Below are positions 1 to 8,887 of a stretch of DNA of 64,000 nucleotides, one piece after another; the stretch's first letter is position 1; every line of letters starts with the position of its first letter. The stretch is taken from the NCBI RefSeq assembly GCF_024347395.1, contig NZ_AP025472.1, positions 2,728,001 to 2,792,000 on the forward strand, read 5' to 3'. The translations under genes were made by a program, and so were the position numbers. This DNA comes from Vibrio cortegadensis (lineage in GTDB: Bacteria > Pseudomonadota > Gammaproteobacteria > Enterobacterales > Vibrionaceae). Under the pieces are notes generated by a model. That model was given only the letters and a program-made list of their open reading frames with translations, was not told the DNA's origin and searched no databases.

Positions 1-2400
1 TGACGTACCGACACCTTCACTCATCAATAGATCGATACCACCTTGAATCATTGGGTGTTCCCAGCTGATAAAGTTCATATCTTCACGAGACAATGCGGTT
101 TCACGATCAAACGTGATCGTCGCGCCTTCATAAGGCAGCCCAGGGTAGCTCGGCACCATCATATGTTCAGATGGCGTCACAACCAGTGCGTTTTCACCTT
201 TATCGTCTTGATTTAGGCCGATGGTGTCGAATAGGCTCAAAGCAAAAGTGATCAAGCCAGTATCGCCATCGGTTGACGCGATCTTATTGACGATCTCTTG
301 CGCTTTCTCACCACCATTCGAGTGCATCTCAAGTAGACGGTCACGGCCTTGCTCTAGCTGAGATTTCAACTCTTTGTTCATCTTCGCCGACTCATCAATG
401 ATTTCATCTAACTGCTCAGTGTTACCTGTCGCTAGCATGTCGATCAATGTCGCTGCGTATTTGTCGTATACCGCGCGTCCTGTCGGGCACGTTTCAGAAA
501 ATGCACCAAGGCCTTCATCAAACCAACGCGCAAGAATCGCTTGAGAAGTCCCTTTTAGGTAAGGCACATAAATATCGATATCGCGCTCTTGACCAATACG
601 ATCTAAACGGCCAATGCGCTGCTCTAACAGATCGGGATTAAATGGAAGATCAAACATCACCAATTGGTTAGCAAACTGGAAGTTACGACCTTCAGAACCG
701 ATTTCACTACAGATCAGAACTTGGGCGCCACCCTCTTCTTGAGCGAAATATGCAGCCGCTTTGTCACGTTCGATGATTGACATGCCTTCATGGAAAACGG
801 TCGCTCTAATGCCTTCACGTTCTCGTAGTGCTTGCTCAAGTTGTAATGCCGTACTTGCACGAGAGGCAATGACTAACACCTTCTCACTGCGCTTCTCTTT
901 AACCTTCTCTAATAACCAGTTAACACGCGAATCGAACTGCCACCAAGATGCATCTTCCCCTTCAAATTCTTGGAAGATCTCTTCAGGGTAGAGCATTTTC
1001 ATTGCACGAGCTTCAGGAGGCATTTTGCCACCGATCATGCCAGATACGCGCATTGATGTGGTGTACTGAGATGGAATATCCATTGGTAGCAAGTGAACAT
1101 TACGCTCTGGGAAGCCTTTAATTGCCGCACGAGTGTTACGGAACAGTACTCGCCCCGTACCGTGGCGATCCATTAAGTTGTCAATCAACTCTTGGCGTGC
1201 TGCGGCTTTCTCTTCTTCGCCACTGTCACTTTCGATAATACGGAACAGAGGTTCTACATCTTGCTCTGATAGCAGTTCTGTAATCTGATTCTTCGCGCTA
1301 TTTTCTAATTTGATACCCGAAAACAGTGCCGTTACTGAATCGGCAACTGGTGCGTATTGATCTTCTTCGGTGACAAAGGTTTGATAATCATAAAAACGAT
1401 CAGGATCAAGCAAGCGTAGACGAGCAAAATGGCTTTCTCGACCGAGTTGTTCCGGCGTCGCGGTTAATAGCAGTACGCCTGGAGTGCGATCAGCAAGCCC
1501 TTCAACCACTTGATATTGGCGACTCGGCTTGTCTTCGCTCCACTCTAAGTGATGCGCTTCATCCACGACTAATAGATCCCACTCACCTTCTAATGCTTGC
1601 TCATAACGCTTACGACTCTTACGTAGGAAGTCTAATGAGCAAAGAACATATTGCTGGGTATCAAATGGGTTGTCTGATTCAGCAAAGGCTTCAATGCAAC
1701 GCTCTTCATCAAAGATAGAGAAGTGCAGGTTAAAACGACGCATCATTTCAACGAGCCACTGATGCTGCAATGTTTCTGGAACAACAATAAGAATACGTTC
1801 AGCACGACCAGACAACACTTGTTGGTGAATGATCATACCCGCTTCGATGGTTTTACCTAAGCCCACTTCATCAGCCAGCAATACACGAGGAGCATGACGA
1901 CGACCCACTTCGTGTGCGATGTAAAGTTGATGAGGGATCAGACCTGCACGCATACCACACAGACCACGCATTGGGCTCTTGTGCTGTTCAAACTGATTGC
2001 TCAACGCTCGGTAGCGCAGAACAAAGTTATCCATACGATCAATCTGACCAGCAAACAGTTTATCTTGAGGCTTGTTAAAGCGAATTTGGTTACTTAAGAA
2101 AATTTCGCGCAGTGCGATCTCTTCTTCGCCATTATCTTCGCGCTTACCGATATAGGTAAACAATCCTTTGTCTTCGATGACTTGTTCAACATTGAGAGAC
2201 CAACCTTCTTGGCTTTCGACAACATCTCCAACGTTAAATGTTACTCGGGTTACGGGAGCTTCAGTTCGTGCGTACAAACGGTTCTCTTCTGAAGCGGCAA
2301 ACATTAATGTCACTGTACGAGCATCCAATGCTACGACGGTACCTAAACCTAAATCGCTTTCCGTATCGCTAATCCAGCGTTGCCCCAAAGCAAATGTCAT
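1..2400 (-). CDS. rapA: RNA polymerase-associated helicase RapA (3' end outside window)
   Basis: This is a Swi2/Snf2-family ATPase that binds RNA polymerase and promotes its recycling after transcription. The reading frame opens with ATG at 2400 (MTFALGQRW) and stays open to the left edge, giving about 800 residues of a protein that is about 968 residues in E. coli. The N-terminal region resembles the RapA tandem Tudor-like domains. A Walker A segment (DEVGLGKT) lies near residue 177 and a DEAH box (VVDEAHH) near residue 278. The helicase C-terminal motifs follow, including FDLPFNPDLLEQRIGRLDRI. The missing part is only the C-terminus, lost to the window edge rather than by mutation. The gene stands apart from the tldD operon, and a candidate CRP site and a TATAAT lie upstream. 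Identification is secure. Confidence 0.96.
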   Translation of the reverse strand, partial: MTFALGQRWISDTESDLGLGTVVALDARTVTLMFAASEENRLYARTEAPVTRVTFNVGDVVESQEGWSLNVEQVIEDKGLFTYIGKREDNGEEEIALREIFLSNQIRFNKPQDKLFAGQIDRMDNFVLRYRALSNQFEQHKSPMRGLCGMRAGLIPHQLYIAHEVGRRHAPRVLLADEVGLGKTIEAGMIIHQQVLSGRAERILIVVPETLQHQWLVEMMRRFNLHFSIFDEERCIEAFAESDNPFDTQQYVLCSLDFLRKSRKRYEQALEGEWDLLVVDEAHHLEWSEDKPSRQYQVVEGLADRTPGVLLLTATPEQLGRESHFARLRLLDPDRFYDYQTFVTEEDQYAPVADSVTALFSGIKLENSAKNQITELLSEQDVEPLFRIIESDSGEEEKAAARQELIDNLMDRHGTGRVLFRNTRAAIKGFPERNVHLLPMDIPSQYTTSMRVSGMIGGKMPPEARAMKMLYPEEIFQEFEGEDASWWQFDSRVNWLLEKVKEKRSEKVLVIASRASTALQLEQALREREGIRATVFHEGMSIIERDKAAAYFAQEEGGAQVLICSEIGSEGRNFQFANQLVMFDLPFNPDLLEQRIGRLDRIGQERDIDIYVPYLKGTSQAILARWFDEGLGAFSETCPTGRAVYDKYAATLIDMLATGNTEQLDEIIDESAKMNKELKSQLEQGRDRLLEMHSNGGEKAQEIVNKIASTDGDTGLITFALSLFDTIGLNQDDKGENALVVTPSEHMMVPSYPGLPYEGATITFDRETALSREDMNFISWEHPMIQGGIDLLMSEGVGTS

Positions 2401-2507
2401 GAATTGACTACCTCATCTATTAAATGGAATTTGGTCTATTAATTTTAGCTATAAATCTTCTTTCTGTTGCCCATTTTAAAGGCAACATTCAATAATTCAG
2501 TACGAAT

Positions 2508-2513
2508 ATTATA
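2508..2513 (-). promoter_or_regulatory. candidate -10 element for rapA
   Basis: On the minus strand a perfect TATAAT lies about 110 bases before the rapA start. No good -35 hexamer is found 16-18 bases further upstream, which would fit an activator-dependent promoter. Inferred from sequence only. Confidence 0.4.
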
Positions 2514-2547
2514 GGAACAGAAAAAGGTCGCTAATCTTACTTGATGC

Positions 2548-2563
2548 TGTGATTTAGGTCACG
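2548..2563 (-). promoter_or_regulatory. candidate CRP (cAMP receptor protein) site upstream of rapA
   Basis: On the plus strand this reads TGTGA-N6-TCACG, matching 9 of the 10 core bases of the CRP consensus TGTGA-N6-TCACA. It is centred about 155 bases before the rapA start and about 45 bases upstream of the TATAAT at 2508-2513. The only other gene end nearby is the tldD terminator, so rapA is the likely target. Regulation is inferred, not shown. Confidence 0.45.
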
Positions 2564-2614
2564 CCCAAACACTCATTATCTTGACTCTTTTTCTGTCTAT
2601 TTTCTTACGCATTT

Positions 2615-2650
2615 ACAAAAATGAGCGCCTAGTTACCTAGGCGCTCATTA
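2615..2650 (-). terminator. rho-independent terminator after tldD
   Basis: A perfect 13-base-pair stem (2620-2632 with 2637-2649) with a 4-base loop is followed on the minus strand by a T-run. It sits 35 bases after the tldD stop and closes the mreB-to-tldD gene run. Confidence 0.85.
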
Positions 2651-2684
2651 TCATCATTTATGGTGTTTACTGTTTAGCTAAATC

Positions 2685-4130
2685 TTACTCGGTACCACCA
2701 ACGGTCAATGAATCCAGTTTCAATGTTGGCTGACCGACACCGACAGGTACACTTTGACCTGCTTTACCACAAACACCTACACCGCGATCTAAGCTCAGAT
2801 CATTACCGACCATAGAGACTTGCTGCATTGCTTCAATACCAGAACCAATAAGCGTCGCACCTTTGACTGGGTGAGTAATTTTACCGTCTTCAATCATGTA
2901 AGCTTCTGATGCAGAGAAAACAAATTTACCTGAAGTGATATCCACTTGACCGCCACCAAAGTTCGGAGCGTAAATGCCTCGCTTCACTGTCGAGATGATC
3001 TCTTCTGGGCTGTGCTCACCCGGCAACATGTATGTGTTTGTCATGCGCGGCATTGGTAGATGAGCATAAGACTCACGACGTCCGTTACCTGTTGGTGCAA
3101 CACCCATTAAGCGAGCGTTCAATTTATCTTGCATGTAGCCTTTGAGTACGCCGTTTTCAATCAGTGTATTGTATTGGCCATTGACACCTTCATCATCCAC
3201 ATTTAGTGATCCACGAAGATCTTTCAGCGTGCCATCATCCACAATCGTGCAAAGCTTTGACGTGACCTGTTCGCCAACTTTACCAGAGAATACCGATGAT
3301 TCTTTACGGTTAAAGTCACCTTCTAGTCCGTGACCCACCGCTTCATGTAACAAGACACCTGGCCAACCAGAACCTAATACCACTGGCATTGCGCCTGCTG
3401 GTGCGGCAATCGCTTCAAGGTTCACTAGCGCTTGACGAATCGCTTCATCAGCATATTGATAAGCGATCTGAGTTCCGTTTTCATCACCTAAGAAGAAATC
3501 ATAACCAAAGCGGCCACCACCGCCTGAGCTACCACGCTCGCGACGATCACCTTTTTGCGCCAACACGCTGATAGACAAACGAACTAGTGGGCGAATATCA
3601 CCCGCATAAGTCCCATCCGTTGCGGCAACTAGCATCTGCTCGTGCACACCACTCAAACTAATTGAAACCTCTTGAACCATCGGTTCTTTAGTACGGATAT
3701 ACGCATCTAACGCTTGTAATAGCTCTGTTTTTTGCTGCTTCTGCCAACACTCTAATGGGTTCGTTGCGCCGTAATACGCTTGGTTTGAGCTACGCTTAAA
3801 TGCTTGAACCTGACCATTTTGACCTTGTTGAGCAATACCACGTGCCGCAATGGCACTCTGCTTTAAGCCATCAAGCTGAATTTGGTCCGAGTATGCGAAA
3901 CCCGTTTTTTCTCCAGAGACTGCGCGAACACCTACACCACAATCAATGTTAAAAGAACCATCTTTGATGATGCTGTCTTCTAGTACTAGAGATTCATGCC
4001 AGCTTGATTGAAAGTAAATATCTGCGTAATCAATTTGACGAGTCGCAATACTCGCAAGGGTGTCTGCAATATCTTGCTCAATTAAACCAGTAGGGTTAAG
4101 TAGTGCTTCTTCAAGACGATTAATGGTCAT
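2685..4130 (-). CDS. tldD: metalloprotease TldD
   Basis: TldD is the soluble partner of PmbA (TldE). The pair forms a zinc metalloprotease that degrades unfolded peptides and matures some ribosomally made peptides such as microcin B17, and the E. coli genes were also linked to CcdA turnover. The 481-residue length equals the E. coli protein. The HExxxH zinc motif is seen as H262-E263-AVG-H267. Glycine-rich C-terminal segments typical of the family follow (FGGGQVDITSGKF, VGKAGQS-like region). It is the last gene of the mreB-to-tldD run, 17 bases after the amidase gene, with a strong terminator beyond it. The partner gene pmbA is not in this window, as in other gammaproteobacteria. No defects are seen. 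Confidence 0.96.
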   Translation of the reverse strand: MTINRLEEALLNPTGLIEQDIADTLASIATRQIDYADIYFQSSWHESLVLEDSIIKDGSFNIDCGVGVRAVSGEKTGFAYSDQIQLDGLKQSAIAARGIAQQGQNGQVQAFKRSSNQAYYGATNPLECWQKQQKTELLQALDAYIRTKEPMVQEVSISLSGVHEQMLVAATDGTYAGDIRPLVRLSISVLAQKGDRRERGSSGGGGRFGYDFFLGDENGTQIAYQYADEAIRQALVNLEAIAAPAGAMPVVLGSGWPGVLLHEAVGHGLEGDFNRKESSVFSGKVGEQVTSKLCTIVDDGTLKDLRGSLNVDDEGVNGQYNTLIENGVLKGYMQDKLNARLMGVAPTGNGRRESYAHLPMPRMTNTYMLPGEHSPEEIISTVKRGIYAPNFGGGQVDITSGKFVFSASEAYMIEDGKITHPVKGATLIGSGIEAMQQVSMVGNDLSLDRGVGVCGKAGQSVPVGVGQPTLKLDSLTVGGTE

Positions 4131-4147
4131 ATTTGGTTCTTATTATC

Positions 4148-4963
4148 CTAATAAAATTGATTACTAAAACGCGAGTGTTGGAGGATTGGCATTCGTTGCC
4201 TAATCGATTCTATTTGAGATAGATCGATCTCAACCACTAAGTTCTGCGCATGTTGGTCGAGTTGACGAGTGACTCGACCCCACGGATCTATCACCATAGA
4301 GTGTCCCCACGTTTCTCGACCGCAAGGATGAACTCCACCTTGCCCGGCAGCCACTATCCAACACTGATTTTCAATCGCTCTGCTTCTAAGTAACACCTCC
4401 CAGTGGGCATTACCCGTCACGGCTGTGAATGCAGCAGGAACGACAATTATTTGAGCACCTTTACGCCTCAATTCTGAGTATAGATGTGAAAAACGCACAT
4501 CATAACAAATACTCAAACCTAAACACCCAAATGGTGCCTCATGCGTGACCACTCTATCACCAGGAGTAAAGGTCTCAGATTCTCGATAACATTGGTGCTT
4601 ATCGGCAACATCCACGTCAAACATATGCAGTTTATCGTAATGTGTCACCAGCGTACCAAAATCATCGAACACTAAAGTCGTGGTGGTGACACCTTTTTCC
4701 GTTCGAATCGGCATGCTTCCAATCACTAGCCATAGCTTAAATCGTCGAGCTAGTGATTGCAGTTTCTCCTGAATCGGTCCTTGATTCAGTGGCTCAGCAT
4801 AACGATGGTAATCCTCTTTGCTACCAAAAATAATCGAATTTTCTGGTGTCAGGACCCAAGTAACATTCTCTTGAGCGAACTTGTTTAGCTGATCTTCTAT
4901 ATGCTGCAAGTTAACCCAAGGATCCGCCCCTGATGTCATTTGAATGATTCCAACGTTACTCAT
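4148..4963 (-). CDS. nitrilase-superfamily amidase, probable deaminated glutathione amidase
   Basis: This is a carbon-nitrogen hydrolase of 271 residues. The catalytic triad is visible as Glu41 (TPEN), Lys111 (YDKLH) and Cys153 (SICYD). The segment around HWEVLLRSRAIENQCW and the following WGHSMVIDPWG match the Nit1/YbeM branch. That branch hydrolyses deaminated glutathione, a side product of transaminases, so metabolite repair is the most likely role; omega-amidase (Nit2-like) activity is the alternative. The gene lies between yhdP and tldD with short spacers on both sides (38 and 17 bases), so it is probably co-transcribed with envelope genes although its predicted job is cytosolic. E. coli has yhdP and tldD adjacent without it. 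The family is certain; the exact substrate is not. Confidence 0.85.
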   Translation of the reverse strand: MSNVGIIQMTSGADPWVNLQHIEDQLNKFAQENVTWVLTPENSIIFGSKEDYHRYAEPLNQGPIQEKLQSLARRFKLWLVIGSMPIRTEKGVTTTTLVFDDFGTLVTHYDKLHMFDVDVADKHQCYRESETFTPGDRVVTHEAPFGCLGLSICYDVRFSHLYSELRRKGAQIIVVPAAFTAVTGNAHWEVLLRSRAIENQCWIVAAGQGGVHPCGRETWGHSMVIDPWGRVTRQLDQHAQNLVVEIDLSQIESIRQRMPILQHSRFSNQFY

Positions 4964-5001
4964 AGCGATTCCTTTTGCTATTCAAACCTATATTTCAGTC
5001 T

Positions 5002-8000
5002 CTATTTTAATTTTTCCAACAGCTTCTCTGGTAGCTTAAATTCGCCTTTGCTCCGTGAAAGCTCTTTTACCACAGGTGAATCAAGCGGTCCCTTCACTTC
5101 ATAATTTACTTGAGTGATTACCTCAACAACGGGTGAGATTACCGTGGTGATCGCAAGTACATAAAGCGCGGTTTGTGGCGTCACAGCGAAAGCGGTCAGT
5201 ACCGGAATACCTGAGGTAATATCGGGCGTGAATTCTACTTCAGCATCAACCAACTGAGTGTTCAAATTCGCAAGGCCTTTAATATTCATCTCACCCGCGA
5301 CCGCATCCATATTAATGTCATTGGTAACAAACACACCATCTTGAATTTTCCCGCTACCAGTGATGCTCGTAAATGCCATTCCTTTATCAAATACGTCACT
5401 AAAATCGAGTTTCATCTTACGGATGATTGAATCAAGGCTAAATAGACCGAGTAGACGAGCAGCACCACCCACATCAGAAATCACCCCTTCGCCAAAGGTC
5501 AGATCAAGATTGCCTGACAAGGTATTCACTTGCATTGACCAAGGTGAACCATCCCATTCCGCTTGAGTGGTGATATCAAATGGAGCTTTTTGAATCCCGG
5601 TATCAACACCGAATCGTTCCATCAGATCGCTATTATTTTCGCCTTTAATATGGATATTTGTACTGGAGTGGCTCTCCTCATCTTTGAGTGTCCACCAGCC
5701 ATCAATGTTAAGTTCATTCGTTCCACTGATCACTTGAACCTTTTTCCATTCAAGCCGATCATTTTGGCGTTGGAGATCAACGTTTACTTTACCTACGTTA
5801 TAGCCTTGGAGCCAAAAATCATTGATCACTAAGGTTAAGTTCGGCATCGCTTTATGGAATTTCCGTTCAAACTCTGAGATTAAAGGCCTCAGTTGTTTTG
5901 CTTTTTCTTCTTCCGGCGTTTTTTCTTCTAATACTTTATCAATAGCAGGAACATAGATGTGCAGTCTATCGAGGGATACACTCAGATCGTAAGGTTCAAG
6001 ATAATTCACTCGACCTTCAATTTCTTGGCTCTCAACATCCATCTGCCAACCGAGGTTTTTTTTACGAGCACTAAAGTCCACATCATGCCATTCAAGGCCT
6101 GCAAATGTTAAAGCTTGGCTTTGTACTTTCAAACGTTTAGGCAACGGAATAATCGGGGTATTCATGGTATCAACCACCGATTTTGCACCGACGACAGGCT
6201 CATCAGCCACAGAAATCCACTCATCCAAATCAAACGTATCAGTACGAACAAGAACGTGGTGCCCAACGACAGGGCTAATTTTAAAGCCGCCATTCCCGAG
6301 CACTAAGTTAGTGGCGGTGAGTACTGGTGTATCTTGAGTGATATCGATTTCTGCTTGGTACTTAGTATTAGGCAATTGCAAACGAGCGGTTATGGACTCT
6401 TGGTTACCTGACGCTTGTAAACTAGCTTTACCCTTATCTCCGGCAGATTTTGCTAACGGATATGGGTACTGGCTCTCTAAAGAAGTTAGGTTTGATTGCA
6501 AATCTAGCTGATAAGTAAATCCAACATCATTAAGTTGAAGGTCTACCCCAAGCTCCCAAGGTGCGTGGCCACTCAATCGCTTTAACCATCGTTGTCCAAG
6601 GTATGGCGTCAGTGGCTTCACATCCCAATCCCCTACCGCATCCAATTTTACGGCATAGCCTTGGCCTGCATTCTCACCGGTAAAATCAATGGATACCGGT
6701 TGATCTAAGATCTCACCGCCCAGTCCAGAAGCCATAATTACATCATCATCAAATTTAATTCGCCCCGTGACTTTTTCCAGAGTCATTGGTGGCGCAGCCA
6801 TTTCTACGTGATTATTTTTTAAATCAGCAAAGCCCCATGCTCGTGTATCTTTGCCTTCATCAAATGGAATATTTAGCTTAAATTCGGACGATACCTTACC
6901 ACTCACTTGAATCGCGGTAAGAGCAGCACCAACAGAGTCAACCAATGGCGAGGCTGTCATGTAATCCCGTACTGCATTTCCTGAAGCACTGACTTTCGCT
7001 TCAATTTCGATATGCCCGCCTTCTCCTAAATTGGGGATACGCCCTGTAATACGTTGCGCGTTGACTCCCATCAATTTTGCAGAACGTGAATCTAAGTGCA
7101 TTGCCGCATTTTCAAACAGAAGGTCCAACTGCAAATTAGTCACTAGTGGCCAAGCGGTATCAAAACTAAACTTCGCATCTTCGAGACCAACCCAAGCTTG
7201 AAAGATGCCATCGTTTTTTTGATATGGGTAATCGCCCAACTCTCCATACCACAACAATTTCGCAGTATGGGCTTTCCCTGCCTGAACCGCAGCAGAGAGA
7301 TAATCTGTAAGGTCTTGTCCAAGAGCAAGAGTCGGTAAATAACGCCATGTTTGTCCTGCGTTATACACATCCGCTTCCGCATAAAAAGAGAGAAATGGAC
7401 TAGCGTTATTCGGAAAATCCAGACGGAAAGCACCTAGTACTTGTAAATCCGGAGTCGCTGCGGTGACTTTATCTGCCCATAAACTCCAGCCGTCATCTTG
7501 GCGTTGCCACACCACATCAACCGCACCTTGCTTAATCACTAATGGCGCTTGAAATACTTCCCCATAAGGGAGTTCATCATCGATAATTTGTAGTTTGGCT
7601 GTCGCTTGAGTTTTCGAACCTGCAATGGTGGCATTCGCATAGTTAACACCAGGAAGAAGTTCCCACTGCTTAATCGCGCCATCAACTAATGAGGCTGAAT
7701 AGGTTAAAGAATCGGCGTCTTGCCCTTGTGCAATACGTATATCTTCAATTCGACCGCGTGGTGAAAGCTTATCTAGCAATTGCGTCATTTCTGTAGAATC
7801 AGGGAGCAATTTAGCCATAGGACTTAGCGTAGCAATATCAAGCTGTGAAACATTTAGTCGCCACTGTTCGGGTTGCCACTCAAATGCAATATCCAGTTCA
7901 GGCCATGGCGTGTCGTCAGTTCTAAGTTGAAGTGAGTGCCCATTAACTTGCCAACCTTTTTTCAACGGAGACAATTTAAATATGCCAGATTCAATAATTA

Positions 8001-8877
8001 GATCGTGCTTTGAACCTTCCGTCCATGACAGTTCTGACGGAAGTACTTCAACATAAGCATCGACGGGTTTACTGCGATGTAATGTTATCCAACTATTTAA
8101 GCTCACTTTACCTTGATCAATGCCCGTTTCTGTTTGTAGATAACGGGTTAACCATGGAGTCACTAATACGTTTTCAGCACTGACATAGAACTCCCCTGAG
8201 ACAACTTGCAGCGATCCATGATCAATAAAGTTAGCACTTACCAACAATGAGTTAAGACTTGAGTCCGCGAGGCTCACTTCGCCTTCCACTTTGTGGTTTT
8301 TACCTTGGTTACGCCATTTCAGGTGACTAATATCAAGCTGACGCTCTTCACCTGAAACCGCTTGGTACTGCACCAAAGAGTTCGCCACGGTGAAATCTTC
8401 TAATTGGCGTAGCAGCAACGAATCCAGTTTTTGTATCACATTGGACTGCGGCGCTTTGGCCGAATCACTAGGAAGATTGTTACCCTCTTTCTGAACCAAG
8501 CCGATCGAGCGAATATCTAAGTTCAACCCATTCAGAGTGAGATCAGCGATAACTGGCTTAAGGTGAATCATCGATTGAATAAGATCGAATTCTATTTCGA
8601 CTTCCTCAACAGAGAGATGATTCTCTTGCCCAGCTAAATTGGCATCGATATTTTTTAAGGAAATGGAGGGATGCGTGTTACGCCAAAAGCCGCTAACACC
8701 AGAAAGGGTGAATTCAAAACCAGATCCTTTACTCACCCAAGCTTCTATCTCAGATTTATGCTGATTTAGCTGAGGTAACGTAATGCGCAAGGCCGTAACA
8801 GTGATAGCAAGAATCACTAACACTGTTACTAATAACCACAATAAAATCCGCCATAAGCGTGTAAAAGTTGAACTCAC
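5002..8877 (-). CDS. yhdP: YhdP, AsmA/TamB-family inner-membrane protein of envelope lipid transport
   Basis: A giant periplasmic protein of 1291 residues, anchored by one N-terminal membrane segment (about residues 9-31). In E. coli, YhdP with TamB and YdbH carries phospholipid from the inner to the outer membrane as a long beta-groove bridge. The N-terminal segment after the anchor (LPQLNQHKSEIEAWVSKGSG) and the C-terminal AsmA-like region, including a hydrophobic stretch near residues 1225-1255 and the ending KLPEKLLEKLK, fit the family; E. coli YhdP is about 1266 residues. The gene starts 10 bases after the rng stop and is followed closely by the amidase gene, as expected in this cluster. 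No frameshift or stop is seen across 3.9 kb. Identification is confident from length, topology and position. Confidence 0.92.
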   Translation of the reverse strand: MSSTFTRLWRILLWLLVTVLVILAITVTALRITLPQLNQHKSEIEAWVSKGSGFEFTLSGVSGFWRNTHPSISLKNIDANLAGQENHLSVEEVEIEFDLIQSMIHLKPVIADLTLNGLNLDIRSIGLVQKEGNNLPSDSAKAPQSNVIQKLDSLLLRQLEDFTVANSLVQYQAVSGEERQLDISHLKWRNQGKNHKVEGEVSLADSSLNSLLVSANFIDHGSLQVVSGEFYVSAENVLVTPWLTRYLQTETGIDQGKVSLNSWITLHRSKPVDAYVEVLPSELSWTEGSKHDLIIESGIFKLSPLKKGWQVNGHSLQLRTDDTPWPELDIAFEWQPEQWRLNVSQLDIATLSPMAKLLPDSTEMTQLLDKLSPRGRIEDIRIAQGQDADSLTYSASLVDGAIKQWELLPGVNYANATIAGSKTQATAKLQIIDDELPYGEVFQAPLVIKQGAVDVVWQRQDDGWSLWADKVTAATPDLQVLGAFRLDFPNNASPFLSFYAEADVYNAGQTWRYLPTLALGQDLTDYLSAAVQAGKAHTAKLLWYGELGDYPYQKNDGIFQAWVGLEDAKFSFDTAWPLVTNLQLDLLFENAAMHLDSRSAKLMGVNAQRITGRIPNLGEGGHIEIEAKVSASGNAVRDYMTASPLVDSVGAALTAIQVSGKVSSEFKLNIPFDEGKDTRAWGFADLKNNHVEMAAPPMTLEKVTGRIKFDDDVIMASGLGGEILDQPVSIDFTGENAGQGYAVKLDAVGDWDVKPLTPYLGQRWLKRLSGHAPWELGVDLQLNDVGFTYQLDLQSNLTSLESQYPYPLAKSAGDKGKASLQASGNQESITARLQLPNTKYQAEIDITQDTPVLTATNLVLGNGGFKISPVVGHHVLVRTDTFDLDEWISVADEPVVGAKSVVDTMNTPIIPLPKRLKVQSQALTFAGLEWHDVDFSARKKNLGWQMDVESQEIEGRVNYLEPYDLSVSLDRLHIYVPAIDKVLEEKTPEEEKAKQLRPLISEFERKFHKAMPNLTLVINDFWLQGYNVGKVNVDLQRQNDRLEWKKVQVISGTNELNIDGWWTLKDEESHSSTNIHIKGENNSDLMERFGVDTGIQKAPFDITTQAEWDGSPWSMQVNTLSGNLDLTFGEGVISDVGGAARLLGLFSLDSIIRKMKLDFSDVFDKGMAFTSITGSGKIQDGVFVTNDINMDAVAGEMNIKGLANLNTQLVDAEVEFTPDITSGIPVLTAFAVTPQTALYVLAITTVISPVVEVITQVNYEVKGPLDSPVVKELSRSKGEFKLPEKLLEKLK

Positions 8878-8887
8878 AAAACTCTCA

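Noticed and set aside
5360..5832. Plus-strand frames opposite yhdP, and similar frames opposite tldD, rng, mreB and metH
   Set aside because: They have no ribosome site or recognisable protein and are antisense shadows of long conserved genes.
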